Below are positions 9,841 through 19,099 of a stretch of 64,000 nucleotides of DNA, piece after piece. The position numbers and the translations under genes are program-made. This stretch comes from Streptomonospora litoralis (lineage in GTDB: Bacteria; Actinomycetota; Actinomycetes; Streptosporangiales; Streptosporangiaceae), in contig NZ_CP036455.1 in assembly GCF_004323735.1 (NCBI RefSeq), forward strand, positions 2,599,101 to 2,663,100. Reading direction: 5' to 3'. The stretch's first letter is position 1; each line of letters begins with the position of its first letter. The notes under the pieces are model-generated. The model searched no databases. It had not been told where the DNA came from and saw nothing but the letters and a program-made list of their open reading frames with translations.

Positions 9841-10587
9841 TCAGCCGCCGTCCTGGACGTCGACGTGCACGTGGTCCAGGTGGCGCATGATGGCGTTGTC
9901 CGGGTTCGCCGCCTCGTAGGGCCACCAGCCGCCGCGGGAGCCGCGGGCGTTCCAGATCCGGTCGTCGAAGATCACGTTGGCCACGTGCAGTTCCTCGGCG
10001 TGGGCGACGAGCCAGTGCGCCAGCAACCAGCCCTCGCGCCGGTTGGCCTCGCTGATCGGGCGGTAGAAGAAGTCGACGGCCCGCCCGTCGTAGTGCGCGG
10101 AGTCGGTGCCGTGGCCGGTCGAGATCCCACCCGGTTGGTAGCCGCCGACGCTGCGGACGCCGAAGACCTCGGTCACGGAGTCGAGCACCGCTTGGGCGCG
10201 CGGTGTCAGCCCCGACTCGGTCAACTCCTGCTGCTTGAGGCCGTCGGCCGGGGCGGCGCGGCAGGTCAGACTGGGGCCGGGCGCGTCGGGCGGGCCCTCG
10301 CGCAGCCGGTTCAGCACCGACCGGTCCAGCCCGGAGGTATCGGGCGCGTCGGCTCCGCGTGCGCGCAGCGCCACGGCGGTGGTCGCCAGTCGGGCCTGTT
10401 CCCTGGTCAGCATCACCGTCTCGGCGGTCGTCCGCACCGAGCAGGGATCGGCCCAGGGCAGCGCGGTGCGGTCGATCCCCGCTCGGGCGAGCAGCCAGGG
10501 GCCGGCAGTCGCGACACCGCTCGCGCACAGGGCCAGAACCGCCAGAACGATAAGAGTGCGGCGTGCCCGTGACTTGGGAGGGCGCAT
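9841..10587 (-). CDS. Membrane-anchored M15-like (ARB_07466-type) peptidase-fold protein
   Basis: The 248-residue product has an N-terminal positively charged segment then a single hydrophobic helix (LIVLAVLALCASGVATAGPWLL), so it is anchored or exported. The C-terminal half (from about residue 120) has the D-Ala-D-Ala peptidase-like layout H-x(6)-D (SAHYDGRAVDFFY) and a final HLDHVHVDV, consistent with a zinc site. Members of this fold act on peptidoglycan stems, but many close relatives are uncharacterised. The middle section is Cys-containing and has no assignable domain. Confidence 0.7.
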   Translation of the reverse strand: MRPPKSRARRTLIVLAVLALCASGVATAGPWLLARAGIDRTALPWADPCSVRTTAETVMLTREQARLATTAVALRARGADAPDTSGLDRSVLNRLREGPPDAPGPSLTCRAAPADGLKQQELTESGLTPRAQAVLDSVTEVFGVRSVGGYQPGGISTGHGTDSAHYDGRAVDFFYRPISEANRREGWLLAHWLVAHAEELHVANVIFDDRIWNARGSRGGWWPYEAANPDNAIMRHLDHVHVDVQDGG

Positions 10588-10907
10588 ATGCCGGACTTTA
10601 GCTTTCCCGCGGTGAAATGTCGCGCTCGGACCGGTTGCCGCGGGTTACCGGAGCCGCTTGGAGTGCCGGTGTGTCGTGCCGAATCGGGGTTTCGCTGCGA
10701 GCGAAACCGATCACCCGATGTGACGCCCCTTCGTTCCACGTGACGACCGCGGCGGGTCGCGGATGGTGCGGGCGGATGTGAGAACCTGCGCACACGGGTC
10801 ATATGCGGGAATAGCACGCCCGCGGCGGCGGCTGTGCGGACCAGGACTCGGATGTCCGGACTCGGATGTCCGGACTCGGACGGCACACGAGGAGGATGGA
10901 GGCGCGC
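10588..10907. other. Intergenic region with tandem repeat near its end
   Basis: Divergent gap between the M15-like gene and the flavin reductase. No gene is seen. It ends with the 14-bp tandem repeat listed separately and must contain two promoters. Confidence 0.4.
10844..10880. repeat. 14-bp tandem direct repeat
   Basis: GGACTCGGATGTCC is present at 10844-10857 and 10858-10871, followed by a 9-base partial unit (10872-10880). It sits 28-64 bases before the chosen start of the flavin reductase gene and could be a repeated operator or a slippage product. Confidence 0.8.
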
Positions 10908-11453
10908 GTGCGCAGATCGGCGGAGGCGGCACTGGGTGCGGACTACGCGGAACGGCTGCCGCGGGACGGCGACGGCTCCGCCGCCGACGGGTTCCGCCGC
11001 GTCATGGCGGAGCACGCCGCCGGAGTGGTCGTGGTGACGGCGGACGCGCCGCACGGCCCGATCGGGGTCACCGCCACTTCGTTCACCAGCGTGAGCCTCG
11101 ACCCGCCGCTGGTGTCCTTCTACATCGACGACCGCTCCTCGACCTGGCAGAGCCTGCGCGAGGCCCCCGCGTTCGCGATCAGCATCCTCGCCGACGACCA
11201 GCGGGAACTCGCCTCCCGGTTCGCCACGCGCGGCATCGACCGCTTCGCGCCGCCCACGCGCTGGCAGCGCGGCCCCGAGGGCCTGCCGCTGCTCCACGGC
11301 GCCGTGGGGCACGTGCTGTGCCGCAAGCACGACGTGCTGGCCGTGGGCGACCACTGGCTGGTGGTGGGCCGTGTCGCCCAGGCACGCGTCTCCGCGGGCG
11401 CGGAGGCCCCGCTCCTCTACCACCGCGGCCGCTACGGCCGGTTCTCCTCCTGA
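10908..11453 (+). CDS. Flavin reductase family protein (FMN-binding split barrel)
   Basis: The 181-residue product matches NAD(P)H:flavin reductases that supply reduced FMN/FAD to two-component monooxygenases. Diagnostic segments are FRRVMAEHAAGVVVVTAD, GVTATSFTSVSLDPPLVSF and FAISILADDQRELASRFA. I chose GTG 10908 because GGAGG ends 5 bases before it; ATG 10896 directly abuts an earlier GGAGG without a spacer, and ATG 10866 lies inside the tandem repeat. No monooxygenase partner is in this window, so the physiological acceptor is unknown. Confidence 0.82.
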   Translation: MRRSAEAALGADYAERLPRDGDGSAADGFRRVMAEHAAGVVVVTADAPHGPIGVTATSFTSVSLDPPLVSFYIDDRSSTWQSLREAPAFAISILADDQRELASRFATRGIDRFAPPTRWQRGPEGLPLLHGAVGHVLCRKHDVLAVGDHWLVVGRVAQARVSAGAEAPLLYHRGRYGRFSS

Positions 11454-11520
11454 GGCTCGCGGCGGAGCCGGGAGGCTACGCCCCGTCCGCAGGTGCTCCG
11501 GCGAACCCCCGCCGGCGGTC

Positions 11521-13083
11521 TCAGGGCGAGTCGGGGCACAGGGCCTGCAGCGCGGTGGCGTCCTCGCCGACCTGACGGCCCGGGGAGGTGGGGGAGGGCT
11601 CGTCCAGGCCGGTGTACTCCTGCCAATCGGTCTCGCCGCCGCTGCCGCCCTCCTCGGCGGGAGCCTCGGTCTCGCCGCCGCTGGGAGAGGCGGCGTCGGG
11701 CACCTCGTCGTCGCCCCCGGCCTCGGACTCCTGGGCACCCGACTGGGCGTCCTCCTGCTCCCGGATGGCCTCGGCGATCAGCTCGCGGATCTTCTTCCAG
11801 TCCGGATGGGCGGTGTTGACCTGGGGCGGGGACAGCTGGAGCGTCGACATCGACCCCTCCTCGGTCACCCGGTCGGCCAGATCGATGAAGGCCGGCACCT
11901 TCGACTGGGGGATGTCGGTGCGCAGCGTCTTCTTGGTCGCCCCCGCCAGTTCCTGGAAGCTGGTGAGCACCGTGGTGGGCTCGGTCTGCTGGGCGACGTA
12001 CATCAGCAGGCAGCCCTGGCGGCCCATGCGGGCGTAGTCGTCGCTGTTGACGCGGCTGCGGCCGTACCACAGCGCCTCGTAGCCGTCGAGGTGCTGGTCG
12101 CCGGCCTCCAGGACGTCGCCGTCCTCGCCGTAGGGGATGGGCTCGTCGATGTGCACGTCGATGCCGCCGATGGCGTCGATCAGAGCGGAGAAGCCCTTCA
12201 TGTCCACCAGCGCGTAGTAGTCCAGGTCCAGGTCGACCAGGTTGCTCACGACGCGCTTGAGCGTGTCGGCGGCCGGGTCCTCGGCGGAGGGGTCGATGGC
12301 CAGTTGCTTCGGTGCCTCGGCGACGGTCTGGTAGACCTCGTTGAGCAGTTTGTCGAAGCCGTAGGGCGGCGGATACCGCTCGGCCAGCGCGGTGCCTTCG
12401 GGGAACTGGGCGTTCTCCAGGTTGCGCGGCAGTCCGATCAGCACCACGTCGCCGTGGGTGACGTCGATGCTGGCGACGATCATGGAGTCGGTGCGCAGGC
12501 CGTAGCGGTTGCTCCCCGCGTCGCCGCCCAGCAGCAGCACGTTGACCCGGTCGCGCCCGGCCCACGGATCGGACTCGTCGTGCGGCGGCTCGCCCTCCGG
12601 CTCGGGGCCGAAGACCGAGTTGATGGTGTCGTAGGCGGTGTAGGTGGTGCGCAGCACCCCGGCGGCCGGGACGGCCACCGCCAGGCACAGCACCGCGACG
12701 ACGGCACCGCCCGCGGCCCGCATGAACATCCGCGAACCCGGCGGCCGCACGACCACCCAGGAGTGGACGATGACGGTCATCCACAGCACCGCGACGGCGA
12801 AGGTGACGGCGGCGGCGGTGAACAGCCAGCGCCCTTGGACGGCCAGTTGGGCGCCCTGCATGAGGTCGCCGCCCAGCACGATGCCGCCCGCGACCGCGGC
12901 GGCGAGCAGCGCGAGGTAGCAGCCCAGGATGGACCAGCCGGCGATGCGGCGGCGCATGCGCAGATGCGCGATCCCGGGGATGGGCAGCGATCCGGCCGTC
13001 CACAGCAGCGCTCGTCCGGTGCTCGCGGGGCGGGAGACCGCCTTGGGCTCCCCCGGCTCCCGTCGATCCCGTCGTTGTGCCAT
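11521..13083 (-). CDS. LCP (LytR-CpsA-Psr) family cell-wall ligase
   Basis: The 520-residue membrane protein has several N-terminal hydrophobic segments (about residues 25-145). An extracytoplasmic LCP domain follows: VNVLLLGGDAG, YGLRTDSMIVASID and the catalytic-site Arg cluster in SRVNSDDYARMGRQ. LCP proteins transfer lipid-linked glycopolymers onto peptidoglycan. The extra N-terminal transmembrane bundle is longer than the usual single anchor. The C-terminal 90 residues are acidic, Ser/Gly/Glu-rich and probably disordered. Transcribed divergently from the Lrp-type regulator. Confidence 0.88.
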   Translation of the reverse strand: MAQRRDRREPGEPKAVSRPASTGRALLWTAGSLPIPGIAHLRMRRRIAGWSILGCYLALLAAAVAGGIVLGGDLMQGAQLAVQGRWLFTAAAVTFAVAVLWMTVIVHSWVVVRPPGSRMFMRAAGGAVVAVLCLAVAVPAAGVLRTTYTAYDTINSVFGPEPEGEPPHDESDPWAGRDRVNVLLLGGDAGSNRYGLRTDSMIVASIDVTHGDVVLIGLPRNLENAQFPEGTALAERYPPPYGFDKLLNEVYQTVAEAPKQLAIDPSAEDPAADTLKRVVSNLVDLDLDYYALVDMKGFSALIDAIGGIDVHIDEPIPYGEDGDVLEAGDQHLDGYEALWYGRSRVNSDDYARMGRQGCLLMYVAQQTEPTTVLTSFQELAGATKKTLRTDIPQSKVPAFIDLADRVTEEGSMSTLQLSPPQVNTAHPDWKKIRELIAEAIREQEDAQSGAQESEAGGDDEVPDAASPSGGETEAPAEEGGSGGETDWQEYTGLDEPSPTSPGRQVGEDATALQALCPDSP

Positions 13084-13451
13084 GGGTTTCCCTTCTAAGC
13101 CGCCCGCCTCAACTGATCGCTCGGTCCCCGACCGCGGTCGTCGGACGGTGGGACGTCACACTGCCTCTCCTACCGCACACAGCACCGAACATGCCGGGGG
13201 CCGGAGAACAGTGTCTCGCTTTGCCGGAGTTGTTCGCACACGCGGGCCCGGCCACGGCATGTTTGTTACGTGTCTGGGATGTCGTTATACCCGCCTGGAT
13301 GTCCGTATCTCCGGCGATGGAGGGCCAAAGTCGTCCTTGTTTCTTTCGTGATCAGTAGTTAACCGTCGCAACAACTGCCATGATCTGGCCGCAGGAGGGG
13401 GCGGCGCCCGGGGGGAATGGGCGCCGTCATGTGAGGGAAAGGCTTGCAATC
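13084..13451. other. Divergent promoter region, no gene
   Basis: Gap between the LCP gene and the Lrp/AsnC gene. It becomes AT-richer from about 13240 to 13380 and should hold both promoters. I see no structured RNA here. Confidence 0.45.
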
Positions 13452-14351
13452 GTGCTCGATGCGGTCGATGCCGCGCTCATCAGGGCGCTGCAGGGGGACG
13501 GAAGAGCGACATACCAGGCACTCGCCGACGGAGTGGGACTCTCCCGGACAGCGGTCCGGGCCCGGGTGAAGCAGCTCGTCGGTGTCGGCGCCATCCGGAT
13601 CGTGGGCGTCCTGCACGCCGGTGTCCTCGGGATGGAGGTGTTCGCCCATGTTTCATTCCGCGTTTCCGGTCCGGTGTCTCCGCTGCTGGAGGAGCTGGCC
13701 GGCCGCGAAGCCGTGGTGTACGCGGCGCAGACGGCGGGCCGCTTCCCCGTCGTCGCCCATGTGCGGGTGCGCGACGACGAGGCGCTGGCCAAGGAGCTGG
13801 GGGTGCTGCGCTCGCTGACCGGCGTCACCGGCGCCGAGGCGTTCCGCGGCGGCGCCATCGCCAAGGACGCCTACAGCAGCGTGCGCGAGCTGCGCGACGT
13901 TTCCGTCGATCCGCTGGACTGGCGGCTGGTGCGGCACCTGCAGGACGACGGCCGCGCCTCCTACGCCGAACTGGCCCGCCAGGTCGGCCTGTCCCAGGCG
14001 GCTGCCCGCTCGCGCGTGGTCCGGTTGATCGAGGCGGGCGTCATCCACGTCACCGCCGTCGCCGAGCCGGCCCTGGTCGGCGCAAGCGAGCAGGTGGGAT
14101 TCGGGCTGCGCTGCCGCGGCGACTCGGCGGCGGTGGCCGCGCGACTCGGTAGCCTGGCCGGGGTCTCTTTCCTGGCCACCGGGTTCGGGCGCTACGACAT
14201 CGTCGGCTCGGCGAGCGCTGCCGACCGCCCCTCGCTGGTCGAGGCGCTGGAGGCCGTGCGCGCCTGCCCCGAGGTCACCTACGTCGAGACCTGGGAGCAT
14301 CTGGCGGTGGCCAAAGAGCGCTACGGCGCCGACGCCGCCCCCGCCGCCTGA
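13452..14351 (+). CDS. Lrp/AsnC family regulator with two HTH-ligand modules
   Basis: The 299-residue product contains two AsnC-type winged helices: the first in VLDAVDAALIRALQGDGRAT at the start, the second in LDWRLVRHLQDDGRASYAEL in the middle. Each is followed by a RAM-like ligand-binding segment, so it is a double-length Lrp protein. Such proteins respond to amino acids or related metabolites. I chose GTG 13452 because Lrp proteins begin right at this helix and AAAGG lies upstream; GTG 13431 and ATG 13380 are alternatives. The folP-like gene 95 bases downstream may belong to the same unit. Confidence 0.85.
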   Translation: MLDAVDAALIRALQGDGRATYQALADGVGLSRTAVRARVKQLVGVGAIRIVGVLHAGVLGMEVFAHVSFRVSGPVSPLLEELAGREAVVYAAQTAGRFPVVAHVRVRDDEALAKELGVLRSLTGVTGAEAFRGGAIAKDAYSSVRELRDVSVDPLDWRLVRHLQDDGRASYAELARQVGLSQAAARSRVVRLIEAGVIHVTAVAEPALVGASEQVGFGLRCRGDSAAVAARLGSLAGVSFLATGFGRYDIVGSASAADRPSLVEALEAVRACPEVTYVETWEHLAVAKERYGADAAPAA

Positions 14352-14446
14352 GGGCGCGCCCTCCGCCGCGGCCGGCGGCCGCTCTCGCGCGCGGCGGAGG
14401 CGGCGCCGGCCGGCGGATGCGTATACACCGGCGCGGTTGGGAGACG

Positions 14447-15346
14447 ATGAGCGAGCAGGCACAGCCCAAGGCCGGAGGGCGCGCCGCGCCCGGGGGAGTG
14501 CTGCGGTTGCGCGGCCGTGAGTTCGGCCCCGGCCGCCACGCGGTCATGGCCGTGGTCAACCGCACCCCCGACTCCTTCTACGACCGCGGCGCCACCTTCG
14601 CCTTCGGCGCCGCGCTGGAGGCCGCGGACGCCGCCCTGGCGCACGGTGCCGACATCGTGGACGTGGGCGGGGTCAAGGCCGGCCACGGCGCCCACGTGAG
14701 TCCGGCCGAGGAGATCGGCCGCACGGCTCCGTTCGTGGCCGAGCTGCGGGCGCGCCACCCCGAGGCGATCATCTCGGTGGACACCTGGCGCGCCGAGGTG
14801 GCCCGGGTCTGCGCTGAGGCGGGCGCCGACCTGGTCAACGACACCTGGGCCGGGGCCGATCCCGACCTGGTCCGGGTGGCCGCCGACGCCGGCACCGGGC
14901 TGGTGTGCAGCCACACCGGCGGGCTGGCGCCCCGCACCGATCCGCACCGCGTCCACTACGGCGACGTGGTGGCCGACGTCCTCGCCACGGTGACCGGGCT
15001 GGCTCGCCGCGCGGTGGCGTCGGGCGTGCGCCCCGACCGGGTGCTGATCGACCCCACCCACGACTTCGGCAAGAACACCTACCACTCGCTGGAACTGACC
15101 CGGCGCCTGGACGAACTGGCCGCCACCGGATGGCCGGTGCTGGTGGCGGTGTCCAACAAGGACTTCATCGGCGAGACGCTGGACGCCCCGGTCGCCGAGC
15201 GGGGGCCGGGCACGCTGGCGGTGCTGGCCGTCTCGGCGTGGCTGGGGGCGCGGGTCTTCCGCGTGCACGATGCGGCCGGAGCGCGCGCCGCGCTCGACGC
15301 GATGGCCGAACCGGCCCTGCGTCCCGGCGGAGGTCGGGGACTGTAA
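14447..15346 (+). CDS. folP2: Dihydropteroate-synthase-like protein, FolP2 type
   Basis: The 299-residue TIM-barrel product has the pterin-binding signature in the form MAVVNRTPDSFYDRGATF, followed by ADIVDVGGVKAG and SVDTWRAEVA. This VNRTPDSFYDRG form marks the FolP2 group of actinobacteria rather than true FolP1. From memory, mycobacterial FolP2 lacks dihydropteroate synthase activity, so the folate role should not be assumed. No other folate genes lie nearby. Start ATG 14447 follows GGGAGACG closely. Confidence 0.82.
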   Translation: MSEQAQPKAGGRAAPGGVLRLRGREFGPGRHAVMAVVNRTPDSFYDRGATFAFGAALEAADAALAHGADIVDVGGVKAGHGAHVSPAEEIGRTAPFVAELRARHPEAIISVDTWRAEVARVCAEAGADLVNDTWAGADPDLVRVAADAGTGLVCSHTGGLAPRTDPHRVHYGDVVADVLATVTGLARRAVASGVRPDRVLIDPTHDFGKNTYHSLELTRRLDELAATGWPVLVAVSNKDFIGETLDAPVAERGPGTLAVLAVSAWLGARVFRVHDAAGARAALDAMAEPALRPGGGRGL

Positions 15347-15543
15347 CCGCCGGTAGCGCTATTTTGGATTTTCCGCGTCGGACGTCTTGCGTCGCGGTTA
15401 AGTTACCCGTGAGTATAAGAGCAGTCGGGTCGCAGGGGAGAGCCCCGGCTCTCCCGGCGGCGCCGCCCGCGGCCGGGGATCCGCCCCGCCCGGGTGTTGC
15501 GCGGAGGGCGGCCCGCCAGGCGCGCTTGCAATGGGAGGCTGAC

Positions 15544-16218
15544 GTGGCGCTTGCGGACACCATGACTGCGATGGGCACGGCCGCGCTGACACGGTGCGGA
15601 GCCCGGCCGCTGGGATCGCACCTGTTCTCGGTCTGGCCCCAAGCCGCGTTCGCAGCCACCGCACTGCCGGTCTCCTGCGCACCCGGCGACAACCTCGCCC
15701 TGCACGTGGCCGTCGCCCAGGCCGCGCCGGAGACCGCCCTGGTCGTGGACGTCTCCGGCGAACCCGAGTACGGCTACGTCGACGAGATCCTGGCCGTGGC
15801 CGCGCGTATGCGCCGCATCAGCGGAATCGTCGTCGACGGCTGCGTCCGCGACGTCGCCGCCATCGGCCGCGCCGGACTGCCCGTCGTCAGCGCCGGGGTC
15901 TCGGTGCGCGCGCCCGGCCACGACGCCGGCGGCGCCGTCGGCCGCGAAGTGCACCTCAACGCCGACCACCTGCCCACGCCCGTGCGCCGCGGCGACTGGA
16001 TCGTCGCCGACGACGACGGCGCGGTGTGCCTGCCGCGCGGGCGCGCCACGGCCATCGTCGCCGACACCGTCGAAGCGGTCGCCGCCGACCAGCGCATCGT
16101 CGACGCCCTCGTCTGCGGTGCGAGCACCCTGGACCTGCTCAACCTCGACCCCTCGCGGGTCGCCGGCTGGGAGGGCGCGGGCGTCGCCGCGGCCCGCTCC
16201 GCCGAGCGGGCGGGGTGA
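15544..16218 (+). CDS. RraA-like / 4-hydroxy-4-methyl-2-oxoglutarate aldolase family protein
   Basis: The 224-residue product has the RraA/HMG-aldolase fold. The key loop VVDGCVRDVAAIGRAGLPV (near residue 97) contains the Arg-Asp pair that in the aldolases binds substrate and metal. The rest reads GDNLALHVAVAQA and DWIVADDDGAVCLPR. Family members are either class II pyruvate aldolases or inhibitors of RNase E, so the role is open. GTG 15544 was chosen for the GGGAGG five bases before it. It converges on phoD with a strong hairpin between. Confidence 0.78.
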   Translation: MALADTMTAMGTAALTRCGARPLGSHLFSVWPQAAFAATALPVSCAPGDNLALHVAVAQAAPETALVVDVSGEPEYGYVDEILAVAARMRRISGIVVDGCVRDVAAIGRAGLPVVSAGVSVRAPGHDAGGAVGREVHLNADHLPTPVRRGDWIVADDDGAVCLPRGRATAIVADTVEAVAADQRIVDALVCGASTLDLLNLDPSRVAGWEGAGVAAARSAERAG

Positions 16219-16229
16219 GGAGCGCCGAC

Positions 16230-16260
16230 CGGCGTCACCGCACTTTTGGCGGTGACGCCG
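16230..16260. terminator. Strong hairpin after the RraA-like gene
   Basis: Perfect 12-bp inverted repeat CGGCGTCACCGC (16230-16241) with its complement at 16249-16260 and a 7-base loop ACTTTTG. It lies between two convergent genes, so it may end transcripts from both. Confidence 0.75.
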
Positions 16261-16293
16261 ACCGGGCGGCTCGGCCCTCGGAACGCGCCGCTC

Positions 16294-16331
16294 TGTGCAC
16301 CCCGGTCACGGCTGTGCACCCCGGTCACGGC
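16294..16331. repeat. 19-bp exact tandem duplication over the phoD stop
   Basis: TGTGCACCCCGGTCACGGC occurs twice in direct succession (16294-16312 and 16313-16331). The second copy contains the phoD stop codon (minus-strand TGA at 16325-16327), so a replication-slippage event has duplicated the end of the gene. Confidence 0.85.
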
Positions 16332-17956
16332 TGGGGCAGCACGCCCGGAGTGCCGTCCTGGACCGTGAAGCTCGCCCGCGTCGACACCGGCGCGCCCGGG
16401 CGGGTCACATACGGCACCACGCGGAAGTCGGTGCGCCACTCACCGGGCGTCAGCGTGCAGCGCACGTAGCCGCGCTGCTCGTTGACGAACTTGAAGTGCG
16501 GGTTGGCGTCCAGGAACAGCCGCCCCTCTGCGCTGATGTCCTCGCCGTCGCCGGTGCTGGTGACCGAGGTGCCGACGAACTCGGTGGCCACCGTCGGCGC
16601 GTCCTCGTCGCGGTAGTCGGCCTTGAGGTCGACCGCGTAGTTCTGGTGCCGGTCGCCGGTGACCACCACCAGGTTGCGCACGCCCCGCTGGACCGCGGCG
16701 TCGAGCACCCGCTCGCGGTCGGCGGCGTAGCCGTCCCAGGGGTCCATCCACACCGACGTGCCCTCGCCCACCTCGTTGTCGGTCCGGGTCATGGGTGACT
16801 GGTTGCCCAGTACCTGCCAGCGCGCCTGCGAGCGGCCGAAACCGTCGACGAGCCACTCGCGCTGATCCTCGCCGAGGATGGAGCGGCCGGGGTCGAAGCG
16901 GGCGTCGCAGTCGTCCTCCAGCCGTCCGCTGCACGCCTGGTCGTCGCGGTACTGGCGGGTGTCGAGCATGGTGAAGTCGGCCAGGCGGCCGTAGCCGATC
17001 CGCCGGTGCAGGCCCATGTCGGGTCCGACCGGCATGGAGGAGCGGCGCAGCGGCATGTTCTCGTAATAGGCCTGGAACGCCTCGGCGCGGCGGCGCAGGA
17101 ACTCCTCGGGCGGGTCGTCGTCCTGGGAGGTCTCGTCGGCCCAGTTGTTGTCGACCTCGTGGTCGTCGGGTGTCACCAGCCAGGGGAACCGGCCGTGGGC
17201 GTTCTGCAGATGGGGGTCGGACTTGTAGAGGGCGTAGCGCACCCGGTAGTGCTCCAGCCGGGTGGTCTCCACCAGCAGGTGGTCGGGCACCTTGCCGCGC
17301 AGCTCCCCCTCGATCGGGTACTCGTAGATGTAGTCGCCCAGGTGCAGCACCAGGTCCAGATCCTCCTCGGCCAGGTGCTCGTAGGCGGTGTAGTAGCCCT
17401 GGTCCCACTTCTGGCACGAGACGAACGCGAAGGCCAGCGAAGCGGTCATGGACATGGGCGGGGGAGCGGTGCGGGTGGTGCCCACCGGACTGATGTCGCC
17501 CATCGCGCGGAAGCGGTAGTAGTACTCGCGCGCCGGGCTAAGCCCCGAGACCTCGGGGTGTACGGAGTGGCCCAGTTCGGGCGAGGCGACGGCGCTGCCG
17601 CGGCGCACCACACGGCGGAAACGGGGGTCGAGCGCGACCTGGTACTCCACCTCGACGGGCTCGGGCGGCATGCCGCCCATACCGTCCTCGGCCAGCGGAT
17701 CGGGCGCCAGCCGGGTCCACAGCACGAAGCCGTCGTGGGTGGGCTCGCCGGAGGCGACGCCCAGGGTGAAGGCGAATCCGTTTCCGCGGTTGTCGGCGAC
17801 GGCGGGACGGGTGGAGAACAGGCCGGTGCCCAGGGCGACGGCCGCGGCCGAGGCGGAGCCGATGCCGAGGAACCGGCGCCGCGCCAGTCGTTCGGCGGTG
17901 AGCGGGCGCGCGCGTCGGGAGTGTGCGGCGAGGGCGTCAGCAGGGTTGGCGGACAA
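16325..17956 (-). CDS. phoD: PhoD-family alkaline phosphatase, Tat-exported
   Basis: The 543-residue secreted phosphodiesterase/phosphomonoesterase has a twin-arginine signal (ARRRFLGIGSASAAAVALG, residues 23-41) and the PhoD core: FVSCQKWDQGYY, LHLGDYIYEY, TPDDHEVDNNW and VVVTGDRHQNY, which hold the Fe/Ca ligands. I chose TTG 17956: CTGGAGG lies 6 bases upstream and the next residues lead straight into the Tat signal. No ATG or GTG fits as well, and the longer frame upstream is not family-like. PhoD is usually under phosphate control; I saw no clear PHO box. Confidence 0.88.
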   Translation of the reverse strand: MSANPADALAAHSRRARPLTAERLARRRFLGIGSASAAAVALGTGLFSTRPAVADNRGNGFAFTLGVASGEPTHDGFVLWTRLAPDPLAEDGMGGMPPEPVEVEYQVALDPRFRRVVRRGSAVASPELGHSVHPEVSGLSPAREYYYRFRAMGDISPVGTTRTAPPPMSMTASLAFAFVSCQKWDQGYYTAYEHLAEEDLDLVLHLGDYIYEYPIEGELRGKVPDHLLVETTRLEHYRVRYALYKSDPHLQNAHGRFPWLVTPDDHEVDNNWADETSQDDDPPEEFLRRRAEAFQAYYENMPLRRSSMPVGPDMGLHRRIGYGRLADFTMLDTRQYRDDQACSGRLEDDCDARFDPGRSILGEDQREWLVDGFGRSQARWQVLGNQSPMTRTDNEVGEGTSVWMDPWDGYAADRERVLDAAVQRGVRNLVVVTGDRHQNYAVDLKADYRDEDAPTVATEFVGTSVTSTGDGEDISAEGRLFLDANPHFKFVNEQRGYVRCTLTPGEWRTDFRVVPYVTRPGAPVSTRASFTVQDGTPGVLPQP

Positions 17957-18647
17957 GGCGGACCTCCAGCAGGGGTCGGGCTGCGGATCGGCGTGGTGTC
18001 CGCAGGCGATCGTCCGGTCCCGCCATGTCCGCACGACGAGGCTATGGACACGCTCTGATGAAGTCCCGGTGACACTCCGTCGCCACGGCAATGGGCGCGC
18101 AAGCCCCCCGGAAACCGCCGGTCGCCCGATGTGTCGGCCCGCGGCGTGAGCACGCCGGGGCCCGAGCGGTTCACCCGCCGTTCCACCGGCCGGGTGCCGC
18201 TGCGGGCACACTGGGTCGAAAGCCGATCGCCGGAAGACCTCTGGGGCGGGAGAACACGATGAGCGACGAAACGAGCGCGGGCGGCGACGCCGGTGCCGGC
18301 AATCCGGCGGGGGAGCGGCACCACCCAGCCCAAGCCGTCTCCGCGCGCGGCCGTGCCACACGGGCGCGATTACTGGAAGGTGCCCGGGCGGAGATCCTGG
18401 GCGGGGACGGCAGCCTGGAGGTGGCCGCCGTCGCCCGTCGGGCGGAGGTGTCGGCAGGCCTGCTCTACCGCTACTTCGACGGCAAGGACGGCCTCGTGGC
18501 CGCCGTCGTCGACGACTTCTACGACGGCTACGACTCGGAGGTCTTCAACGTGATCTAGCCAGGAATCCCGGCCCTTTAGGGCCCGGGAGGAACGGCTTCT
18601 CTCGATAGGGGTGCCCCGCACCGAAGCACGGGTCTGCACTGTCCACC

Positions 18648-19082
18648 TCAGCCAGGGCGTTTCTGATTCTCGATGTACTCTTTCACCAGGGCGAGCGGTG
18701 CGCCGCCTGCGGACGCGGCGAAGTACGAGGGGGACCAGAAGTGCTCGCCCCACAGGTACCGCTTGATGTGATCGGCGTACTCCTTGCGCAGGTAGTGGGC
18801 GGAGACGCCCTTGAGCGAGCCGACGAGCGTGGACAGTTTGACCTGCGGCGGGTAGTGGATGAGCAGGTGGACGTGATCGCGCTCGCCGTTGAACTCGCGC
18901 AGCTCCACGTTCGCCTTGGCGCACACCTGCCTCATGATCTCTTCGCACCTGGTCAGGATCTCGTCCGTGAAGACTCCGCGCCGGTACTTCGGGACGAAGA
19001 CCAGATGCGCCTGCAGGGTGTAGACGACGCTACGACCACGGCGGATATCGGGGTTTGGTTCCCGTCGAGGCGACATAGACAC
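18648..19082 (-). CDS. tnpA: IS200-type Y1 HUH transposase TnpA
   Basis: The 144-residue single-strand transposase has the HUH metal motif H70-V-H72 in RDHVHLLIHY and the catalytic Tyr136 in LVKEYIENQ. Length and motifs are normal, so it looks active. It cuts and joins single-stranded DNA at the hairpin ends. It is transcribed away from tnpB, with 17 bases between the two starts. Left-end hairpin lies about 60 bases after its stop. Confidence 0.93.
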   Translation of the reverse strand: MSMSPRREPNPDIRRGRSVVYTLQAHLVFVPKYRRGVFTDEILTRCEEIMRQVCAKANVELREFNGERDHVHLLIHYPPQVKLSTLVGSLKGVSAHYLRKEYADHIKRYLWGEHFWSPSYFAASAGGAPLALVKEYIENQKRPG

Positions 19083-19099
19083 GATGCTAAAGTGCTCAT

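Noticed and set aside
11371-13098. 575-residue plus-strand open frame
   Set aside because: Antisense to the LCP gene; no recognisable domain.
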